Source: Lentzea sp. NBRC 102530 (GTDB lineage: Bacteria; Actinomycetota; Actinomycetes; Mycobacteriales; Pseudonocardiaceae). From it: a stretch of 64,000 nucleotides of DNA. The stretch lies in the NCBI RefSeq assembly GCF_030269365.1, contig NZ_BSTF01000006.1, forward strand, positions 310,001 to 374,000. Direction: 5' to 3'. The notes under the pieces are model-generated. The model saw nothing but the letters and a program-made list of their open reading frames with translations. It was not told where the DNA came from and did not search any database. Shown piece after piece: positions 58,022-64,000 of the stretch. How positions within the stretch are numbered: the stretch's first letter is position 1; every line of letters starts with the position of its first letter. The position numbers and the translations under genes are program-made.

Positions 58022-60916
58022 GTGCGAAGGACTTACAGCTACAACGAGGCCGTCAAGATCCTCGGAGGCAAGAACAACCCCGTGGTCGACGCCATGGACA
58101 AGATCCTGGGCGGCGCGCTCCTGGCGGGCTCGTTGGGCTTGTGGGAGGTGCTGAGCCTCTTCGACGCCAAGCCGGACTTCCTCAAGCTCAGCAACGAGCT
58201 CATCACCAAGCTCTCCCCCACCCGCCGCGAGGCGAGCCGTTACTCCCGCACCCAGCAGCTGCACGCCGCCCACGCGGTCCTGGTGATGACAGCGTTCTTC
58301 GAGGCCTGCGCCGAGCAGCAGATCACGCTGGACGGGAAGGACGAGAGCCTGACCTCCAACAGCAACCCGTGGCAGATGGAACTGCCGCTGCCGTCGGCGG
58401 ACCGCCCTTACGAGGAGAACTTGGCGAAGATCGGGCACCTCTACGATCGGCTCGGTGGCCTGGTGTACTCGAGCTTCAGCGTGCTGGGCAGCTGGGGCGG
58501 TCGCGGCCAGGTGGAGCGGGACCGGCTGCATGAAGTTGGGACCCGTGTCGTGCCGGCACGCGCGCTGGAGCGCTACGAGGAGTTGCTCGCGCAGTTGGCA
58601 ACGGACTACCCCGAGGTCAGCTTCTGGTGCTCGACCGCGGACGGCATGGCCACCCGCAAAGCGTTGGCGCGTCTGGAGGACGTGCTCCGCGAGATCACGA
58701 CCGCCCGGACACCCGCGCCGTGGATCGCGGAGCTGGCCGGTGCCTATGAGGGTGCGTTGCGGCGCCCGCTGGCGAAGGACGTGCCCGGCGGCGTCCGAAT
58801 CCCGAGCCTGGAGGAGGCGTACGTCGATCCGCGGTTCCAGGTGTTCGCCAGTGCCGAGCGTTTCGAGGCTCCGTCGCTGCTCGAATGGTGGAGCTCGGTG
58901 CCGGCCCGCGACGATCTCTACGCGTACCTGGTGGGGTACCTGACCTCTCCGCAGGCCCTGTCCGCTCCGCTGCTGGTGCTGGGTGATCCGGGTTCGGGCA
59001 AATCGGTGCTGACGGAGATGCTCGCCGCGAGGTTGCCCGCGGAGGACTACGCCGTCGTGCGGGTGGAGCTGCGCAACACTCCGGCGGACGCGGGGCTGGA
59101 TCAGCAGATCGAGCACGGGCTGCGCCTGCTGTTGCAGGAGTCGGTGAGCTGGGCGGACTTCTGCCGGGAGGCCGGGGGCGCCCTACCGGTGGTGATCCTG
59201 GACGGGTTCGACGAGTTGCTGCAGGCCACCGGTGTGAGCCAGACGCGCTACCTGTCGGCGGTCGCCGAGTTCCAGCAGCGGATCGAGGACATGGGTAGGC
59301 CGGCGGCGTTCGTCGTGACGAGCCGGTTGAGCGTGTGCGCGGGTCTGGAACTGCCGCAGGGCACGCGGGTGGTGCGGCTGATGCCGTTCGACGACGACCA
59401 GGTGCGGGCGTGGCTGGAGGTGTGGAACGCGGTCAACCGGCCTTTGCCGGTGTCAACGGTGCTGGACTACCCGGACCTCGCGTCGCAGCCGCTGCTGTTG
59501 CTGATGCTGGCGTTGTACGACGCGGTCGACAGCTCGTTCCAGCGCGACCACCTCGGCATGAGCCGAGGTCAGCTGTACGAACGCCTGCTCACCCAGTTCG
59601 CTCAGCGCGAAGTCGTCAAGGGTGTCTCGAACGTGTCGGCGGCCGACCTGGGCAGTGACGTCGAGGTCGAGCTGGAACGTCTGTCGGTCGTCGCGCTCGC
59701 GATGTTCAACCGCGGCGTGCAGTGGGTGGCCGAGCACGCGGTGACCTCCGACCTCGGCCAGTTGCTGGGCATGGAGTCGCTGGAGCGCCTGTCCGGCACC
59801 CGGACGCCTCTCACCGCCGGCGAGAAGGTGCTGGGGCGGTTCTTCTTCGTGCAGAAGTCGGAGGCCGTGCGCGACGACCTGACGAAGCTGCGGACGTATG
59901 AGTTCCTGCACGCGACGTTCGGCGAGTACCTGGTGGCGCGGTTCGTGTGGGACAGGCTGATCGAGCTGCACCGGGAAGACGCGACACGATCACGCCGCAA
60001 GAACGCGCAGGACGACACGGAGCTGTACACCGTGTTGGCACACATGTCGCTGACCACCAGCAAGCCGGTGCTGGAATTCCTGCGGGAGCGATCGGACACA
60101 TCGGACCGGGACGGGTTGTTCGATCTGGTGTCCCGGCTGCTGGCCCAGCGGGACGACACCAGGAAGTCGCGCGGTGACTACGAGCCGACGCGGTTGTCGG
60201 ACTCGGCCAGGGACGCGAAGTACTCGCTGAACCTCGTGGTGCTGGCGCTGGCGTTGAAGGGCGAGCTCTCGTCCGGTGACCTGGGGCTGGACGTCGAGGC
60301 CTGGCAGCGGCTGACGCTGTTCTGGAAGTCACGCGTGTCATCCAGTGAGTGGGCCAGCGTGGTCCGTGCGCTCTGGGTTCTGCCGGTGGAAGGGACGCAG
60401 AGGTTCACGCTGGCGCTGGGTGATCGCACCGAGAGCTATCTGCCGATGGCCGAGCCCTACGTGACGTTGGACGAGGTCAGTCTGACGTTGTGCAACGCGG
60501 TGCGGCCGCTCGCGGAGAGGTACGGCATCGATGTGGCTGGTGCATTGGCCGGGTTGAAGGTCGCGACCGTCCAAGAGTGGTTGCCCGCCTTGCAACGGCT
60601 CCGGGACGCGGACAAGGCGAACCATGTGTTCTGGGAGGAGTTCTACTCAAGGCTCGGCATGGGCGGCGACGACGTGGCGTTGATGAGGGCGTTCGCTGAC
60701 CTGAAATCGGCGATTCCCGTCCACGAGCAGTTGGAAGGGCTGCTCAGGCTGCACGAGCTGGGAACTGACGGCAGCGCGGTCGACTCCTTCAAGTTCGGGC
60801 TCGCAACGGCTCTGGAATGGTTCGAGCAGACAAGCTCTCACAGTCAGGTGCGGCCGGATCTGCTCAAGCGGGCCACACGGGCGGCGGAGGAGTTGGGTGT
60901 CCCGTGGACGCGGTGA
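58022..60916 (+). CDS. NACHT-domain NTPase with N-terminal helical (NNH7-like) domain; candidate defence NLR
   Basis: A 964-residue STAND NTPase. The N-terminus RRTYSYNEAVKILGGKNN opens a helical domain (to about residue 290) typical of actinomycete NNH-NACHT proteins. The NACHT domain has Walker A GDPGSGKS (321-328, Lys327) and the diagnostic Walker B LDGFDEL (Asp394), then a SR motif in VVTSRLSV. The C-terminal roughly 450 residues are helical with a NACHT-type YEFLHATFGEYLVARF segment. Bacterial NACHT proteins are known phage sensors; which effector activity the helical domain has is not known. Start is GTG 58022. The 3' end overlaps a small convergent gene by 53 bases. Confidence 0.88.
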   Translation: MRRTYSYNEAVKILGGKNNPVVDAMDKILGGALLAGSLGLWEVLSLFDAKPDFLKLSNELITKLSPTRREASRYSRTQQLHAAHAVLVMTAFFEACAEQQITLDGKDESLTSNSNPWQMELPLPSADRPYEENLAKIGHLYDRLGGLVYSSFSVLGSWGGRGQVERDRLHEVGTRVVPARALERYEELLAQLATDYPEVSFWCSTADGMATRKALARLEDVLREITTARTPAPWIAELAGAYEGALRRPLAKDVPGGVRIPSLEEAYVDPRFQVFASAERFEAPSLLEWWSSVPARDDLYAYLVGYLTSPQALSAPLLVLGDPGSGKSVLTEMLAARLPAEDYAVVRVELRNTPADAGLDQQIEHGLRLLLQESVSWADFCREAGGALPVVILDGFDELLQATGVSQTRYLSAVAEFQQRIEDMGRPAAFVVTSRLSVCAGLELPQGTRVVRLMPFDDDQVRAWLEVWNAVNRPLPVSTVLDYPDLASQPLLLLMLALYDAVDSSFQRDHLGMSRGQLYERLLTQFAQREVVKGVSNVSAADLGSDVEVELERLSVVALAMFNRGVQWVAEHAVTSDLGQLLGMESLERLSGTRTPLTAGEKVLGRFFFVQKSEAVRDDLTKLRTYEFLHATFGEYLVARFVWDRLIELHREDATRSRRKNAQDDTELYTVLAHMSLTTSKPVLEFLRERSDTSDRDGLFDLVSRLLAQRDDTRKSRGDYEPTRLSDSARDAKYSLNLVVLALALKGELSSGDLGLDVEAWQRLTLFWKSRVSSSEWASVVRALWVLPVEGTQRFTLALGDRTESYLPMAEPYVTLDEVSLTLCNAVRPLAERYGIDVAGALAGLKVATVQEWLPALQRLRDADKANHVFWEEFYSRLGMGGDDVALMRAFADLKSAIPVHEQLEGLLRLHELGTDGSAVDSFKFGLATALEWFEQTSSHSQVRPDLLKRATRAAEELGVPWTR

Positions 60917-61130
60917 GTTCGGCGGCCAGTGCCGCCAGTTCGACCTCGGTCAGGTCGCGCTCCCCCACCCTCCGCAGCAGCTCGGTGCGGGAGCAGACGA
61001 CGACGGCTCCGGGGCGGCGTCCCAGCTCCGCGGCGGCGACGATGGAGGTCTCCCCGTTGTGCAGGACGAGGATCGGGTCGGGCGTGTCGGTGTAGAGCAG
61101 GCGCTCGATGTCACGTCCGGTGATGGCCAT
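60864..61130 (-). CDS. Small protein, unknown function
   Basis: An 88-residue protein starting ITGRDIERLLYTDTPDPILVL. It has a plausible alpha/beta pattern (TSIVAAAELGRRPGAVVVC) and a Pro-rich end. It starts 2 bases after the stop of the WYL regulator, so the two are likely co-transcribed. The last 53 bases overlap the NACHT gene on the other strand. I recognise no domain, and the overlap leaves some doubt about its true end. Confidence 0.55.
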   Translation of the reverse strand: MAITGRDIERLLYTDTPDPILVLHNGETSIVAAAELGRRPGAVVVCSRTELLRRVGERDLTEVELAALAAELTASTGHPTPPPPVWPA

Positions 61131-61132
61131 GC

Positions 61133-62077
61133 TCAGTCTTGTACGGCGCGGGCGTAGCGGGCCGCAAGGGTGCGAACGTGTGCCACGAGTTCCGGTGGTG
61201 AGGTGATCTCGAAGTCGAGGTCGAGCACGCCGATCCAGACGGCGAGGGTTTCGAGGGAGTCGGAGCCCGTCACGAGGACGCACGACACGTCGTCCACGGC
61301 TTCTACGGTGCCGATCATGGCGTTGATGCGGTCGGCCACCGTGGAGGCCGGGGCGTGGATCAGGACTCGGGCCTGGTATCGCCAGGCTGCCTGGTTGACG
61401 CGGGCGGCGACGTAGGTGGTGGCGTCGAAGTCCCGCGGGGTGAAGCGGGGGCCGAAGGGCGGCTGGGGTGGGGTGATGCGGTCGACGCGGAAGCTGCGCC
61501 AGTCGGACTTGTCGGCGTCCCAGGCCACGAGGTACCAGCGGCGGCCCCAGTTGACGAGGCGGTGGGGTTCGACTCGGCGGCGGGTGGGGGTGCCGTCGTG
61601 GGCCTGGTAGTCGAAGCGGAGGGTGTCGCTGTCGCGGCAGGCCGCTGCCAGGGTCGACAGGAGTTCGGGGTCCAGCGCGGGTGCCGGGTGGTCTCTCGGG
61701 ACGGACTCGATCTGTTCCAGGGCTGAGACGCGGTGGCGCAACCTGGAAGGCAGGACCTGTTCCAGTTTCAGCAGGGCTCGCAGGGAGACCTCTTCCAGGC
61801 CTGTGACGGCGTTGGTGCGCAGGGCGGCGGCCACGGCGACCGCCTCGTTGTCGTCCAGCAGCAGGGGTGGGAGTTCGGCGCCGGCGCCGAGGCGGTAGCC
61901 GCCGAACGAGCCCGTGGTGGCGTTGACCGGGTAGCCCAGTTCGCGCAGGCGGTCGACGTCGCGGCGGACGGTGCGGGGGCTGATCTGCAGTTCGTCGGCC
62001 AGTTCGCTGCCCTGCCAGTCGCGGCGGGACTGCAGCAGGGCGAGCAGGCGCAGCAGGCGGGCCGAAGTTTCCAACAT
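61133..62077 (-). CDS. YafY-type HTH-WYL regulator, copy 2
   Basis: A 314-residue regulator with an N-terminal winged helix (SARLLRLLALLQSRRDWQGSELADELQISPRTVRRDVDRL), the GYRLGAGAELPPLLLDD link and a WYL domain containing RRWYLVAWDADKSDWRSFRVDRI. It is a close paralogue of the regulator at 33663-34589. It is divergent from epoxide hydrolase copy 2 and probably controls it. Start is ATG 62077; the in-frame sequence upstream is not conserved with copy 1. Confidence 0.9.
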   Translation of the reverse strand: MLETSARLLRLLALLQSRRDWQGSELADELQISPRTVRRDVDRLRELGYPVNATTGSFGGYRLGAGAELPPLLLDDNEAVAVAAALRTNAVTGLEEVSLRALLKLEQVLPSRLRHRVSALEQIESVPRDHPAPALDPELLSTLAAACRDSDTLRFDYQAHDGTPTRRRVEPHRLVNWGRRWYLVAWDADKSDWRSFRVDRITPPQPPFGPRFTPRDFDATTYVAARVNQAAWRYQARVLIHAPASTVADRINAMIGTVEAVDDVSCVLVTGSDSLETLAVWIGVLDLDFEITSPPELVAHVRTLAARYARAVQD

Positions 62078-62129
62078 GGACGGACACTTTAGGACAGATG
62101 CTGGCCGCAAGGTTCGTTAGCCTCGGGTT

Positions 62130-63212
62130 ATGACGGAGATCAGGGAATTCCAGATCGCGATCGACGACGCCGACCTCGACGAGCTGAAGGCGCGGCTGGG
62201 CAGGACGCGGTGGACCGACCAGGTCGAGGGGGCCGGGTCGCGCTATGGGGACTCCGTGGCGGACGTCCAGGAGATGGCGCGGTACTGGGCACAGGACTTC
62301 GACTGGCGGGCGGTCGAGGCGCGGCTCAACTCCTTCCCGCAGTTCGTCACCGAGATCGACGGCACGAACGTGCACTTCCTGCACGTCACCAGCCCGAACC
62401 CGGACGCGCTGCCGATCATGCTCATCCACGGCTGGCCGGGCTCGGTGATGGAGTTCGTGGACGTCGTCGAGCACCTGCGCGAGGACCACCACCTGGTGAT
62501 CCCGTCGATCCCCGGCTTCGGGTTCTCAGGGCCGACGAACGACACGGGCTGGCACTCCGGCCGGATCGCGAGTGCGTTCGCCGAGCTCATGGCACGGCTG
62601 GGGTACGAGCGGTACGGGGTGCACGGCAACGACGCCGGCGCGATCATCGCCCCGCAGGTCGGGCAGGCCGACCCGGAGCACGTCGTCGGGGTGCACGTCA
62701 CGCAGGTCTTCTCCTTCCCCTCAGGTGACCCGGCCGAGATGGAGGGGCTGACCGAGGACGACCACCGGCGTCTCGGGGTGCTGCAGAACTTCTGGGAGAC
62801 CATGTCCGGCTACGCCAAGCTCCAGCAGGCGCGGCCGCAGAACGTGGCGTTCGCGCTCGCCGACTCCCCCGTCGGGCAGCTCGCCTGGACCATGCAGCTG
62901 ATGGGTGAACCGGCCGTCACGAAGGACTTCCTGCTGGCGAACGTCGCGATCTACTGGTTCACCGGCACCGCCGGGTCGTCCGCGCGGCTGTACTTCGAGG
63001 ACGCCCACCGCGAGGACCAGCCCGGCCCGACGACCGTGCCGATGGGGGTGGCGGTCTTCCCCGACGACTTCCAGACCATCCGCCGCTTCGCCGAGCGCGA
63101 CCACCACAACCTCGTGCACTGGTCGGAGTTCGAGACGGGCGGGCACTACTCCGGGCACGACTCGCCGGAGCTGCTGGCGGGCGACATCCGGGTGTTCTTC
63201 GCGAAGATGTAG
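62130..63212 (+). CDS. Epoxide hydrolase (EHN-type), copy 2
   Basis: A 360-residue epoxide hydrolase with the EHN lid (FQIAIDDADLDELKARL and FDWRAVEARLNSFPQFVTEIDG), HGWPG oxyanion motif at 100-104 and the nucleophile Asp168 in HGNDAGA. The terminal catalytic His is in GGHYSGHDSPE. The architecture, length and several long segments (VIPSIPGFGFS) match copy 1 at 32512-33600. Substrate unknown; xenobiotic or fatty epoxides are typical for the family. Confidence 0.92.
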   Translation: MTEIREFQIAIDDADLDELKARLGRTRWTDQVEGAGSRYGDSVADVQEMARYWAQDFDWRAVEARLNSFPQFVTEIDGTNVHFLHVTSPNPDALPIMLIHGWPGSVMEFVDVVEHLREDHHLVIPSIPGFGFSGPTNDTGWHSGRIASAFAELMARLGYERYGVHGNDAGAIIAPQVGQADPEHVVGVHVTQVFSFPSGDPAEMEGLTEDDHRRLGVLQNFWETMSGYAKLQQARPQNVAFALADSPVGQLAWTMQLMGEPAVTKDFLLANVAIYWFTGTAGSSARLYFEDAHREDQPGPTTVPMGVAVFPDDFQTIRRFAERDHHNLVHWSEFETGGHYSGHDSPELLAGDIRVFFAKM

Positions 63213-63249
63213 GGCGCGCCGCACTGGCTCGAGGCGGGGTTGCGGGGAC

Positions 63250-63396
63250 TGGCGGGTGGCGGTCGCGGCCGGGGCGTTCCTGGCCATGATCGCCGACACC
63301 ACGATCCCCGAGGCCTGCGAACGCGCCCGCCTCCACACCGGCCTGTGCACCACGGCGGGATTCCTCACGGCCTTCGTGGTCGAACGGCTGGGCTAG
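63250..63396 (+). pseudogene. C-terminal remnant of a ZIP-family metal transporter
   Basis: About 48 codons ending in TAG at 63396 read AAGAFLAMIADTTIPEAC and GLCTTAGFLTAFVVERLG. The pattern LAMIADTxIPEA followed by a final hydrophobic helix is that of the C-terminus of ZIP transporters. Nothing transporter-like precedes it in any frame and there is no start codon, so it is a leftover fragment between epoxide hydrolase copy 2 and the convergent methyltransferase. Confidence 0.5.
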
Positions 63397-64000
63397 ACGC
63401 GCCAGACCGTTGCGCCGCGGGTCTCGGTGCTCTCCAGCGTCATCGGCACCGGCACCTCGTAGCGGGCCTGCGCGGCGAACCGGCCGGGCGGCAGGTGCGC
63501 CCGGTCCGGGTCCCCCAGCAGCACCAACGCCCCCCGCGCCGCCGCACGCAGCAGGAACGGCAGCACCAGGGCGGTGATCGCGGCGTCGTAGAACGCATCG
63601 CCCGCCAGCACCACGTCGGCGCCGTGGGCGTCGCTGTCGAGCTGGTCGTCGCCCAGGACGGTGACCGCGACCCCGTTCGCGGCCGCGTTGAGCTGCACCG
63701 CCGTCAACGCCAGCGGGTCGATGTCGTTCGCGGTGACCGAGTCCGCTCCGGCCAGGGCCGCGGCGATCGCCACCAGGCCCGACCCGCACGCCAGGTCGAA
63801 CACCTTCTTGTCGCGCACCAGGCCCGCGTTGTCCAGCAGGTGCCGCGCCAGCGCCTGGCCACCCGCCCACGGGAACGCCCAGAACGGCGGCTGGTCGTGG
63901 TGGGTGAGCTCCCACAGGTCCATCGCCTCGGCCGCGCTGTGCAGCACCACCTCCGGCACCAGCGGCACGGGGGTCAGCGTCGTGTTGGCGAGCACGAACT
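63393..64000 (-). CDS. Class I methyltransferase (ETFB-lysine/PrmA-like), 5' end beyond window
   Basis: Just over 200 residues are visible and the frame is still open at the right edge. Motif I is VFDLACGSGLVAIAAALAGAD, the acidic strand-2 end is VTANDIDPLALTAVQLNAAANG, and VVLAGDAFYD follows. The opening FVLANTTLTPVPLVPEV is typical a few residues in from the start of this family, so only a short N-terminal piece is missing. The group methylates lysine side chains of proteins (ETF-beta, ribosomal L11) or small amines; the target here is unknown. Confidence 0.85.
   Translation of the reverse strand, partial: FVLANTTLTPVPLVPEVVLHSAAEAMDLWELTHHDQPPFWAFPWAGGQALARHLLDNAGLVRDKKVFDLACGSGLVAIAAALAGADSVTANDIDPLALTAVQLNAAANGVAVTVLGDDQLDSDAHGADVVLAGDAFYDAAITALVLPFLLRAAARGALVLLGDPDRAHLPPGRFAAQARYEVPVPMTLESTETRGATVWRV

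Noticed and set aside
1..64000. CRISPR arrays, tRNA or rRNA genes, insertion sequences
   Set aside because: Looked for regularly spaced repeats, cloverleaf-like segments, rRNA-like stretches and transposase motifs by eye; none seen, though a covariance search would be more sensitive for RNAs.

Overview
The window is very GC-rich, uses many GTG and a few TTG starts, is densely packed on both strands with many 1-4 base start/stop overlaps, and carries typical actinomycete families: XRE-DUF5753 with DUF397, AfsR/SARP, WYL, many TetR, FBP-domain and TIGR03086 proteins, and Ku with split LigD. It reads as a chromosomal, accessory-rich segment of a filamentous actinomycete, most likely Pseudonocardiaceae (Lentzea/Saccharothrix/Actinosynnema-like). 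That placement is inferred from gene content, not from a marker gene. I saw no rRNA, tRNA, CRISPR array or insertion sequence.

Layout. 1-1.7 kb: C-terminal part of a large secreted peptidase-like protein. 2-6.6 kb: a five-gene minus-strand operon (MFS exporter, RraA-like, TIGR03086, VOC, YciI) facing a DeoR regulator plus HAD phosphatase across a palindrome. 6.6-8.2 kb: VKOR/DsbA disulfide-forming pair. 8.2-11 kb: ProC-like reductase, esterase lipoprotein and TetR. 11.1-14.4 kb: a small two-helix membrane protein translationally coupled to a STAND-type P-loop/TPR protein; both carry the same short beta-rich motif. 14.4-15.7 kb: XRE-DUF397 pair. 15.7-18 kb: FBP protein, TetR, a decayed gene and a VOC protein. 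18-26.5 kb: WYL, Lrp, M20 peptidase, a coiled-coil protein, a peptide deformylase facing an ArsR regulator, a pentapeptide protein, agmatine deiminase with TetR, and a hydrolase. 26.9-37.4 kb: TetR/SUKH/FAD monooxygenase, M14 carboxypeptidase, methyltransferase, DinB, epoxide hydrolase with WYL regulator, M20 and M55 peptidases. 37.4-42.5 kb: complete oligopeptide ABC importer. 42.5-50.1 kb: HEAT-like protein, AfsR-like regulator, secreted vWA protein, cupin with GlxA regulator, GrpB. 50.1-53.3 kb: Ku-ligase-polymerase NHEJ operon. 53.4-55.2 kb: tyrosine recombinase and a gene-free stretch with palindromes. 55.2-61.1 kb: DinB, LLM oxidoreductase, TetR-SDR and a NACHT NTPase. 61.1-64 kb: a second WYL/epoxide hydrolase pair, a transporter remnant and a methyltransferase cut by the window edge.

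Recurrent theme: regulator genes transcribed away from one enzyme gene, with a perfect inverted repeat in the short gap (5.3, 16.2, 18.0, 22.65, 27.9, 33.6, 57.9 kb). The most interesting item is the 11.1-14.4 kb pair. Its shared motif, two membrane helices on one partner and NTPase-TPR architecture on the other fit a bacterial NLR-like, amyloid-motif-gated membrane effector system. A second NLR-related gene (NACHT, 58-60.9 kb) lies downstream.
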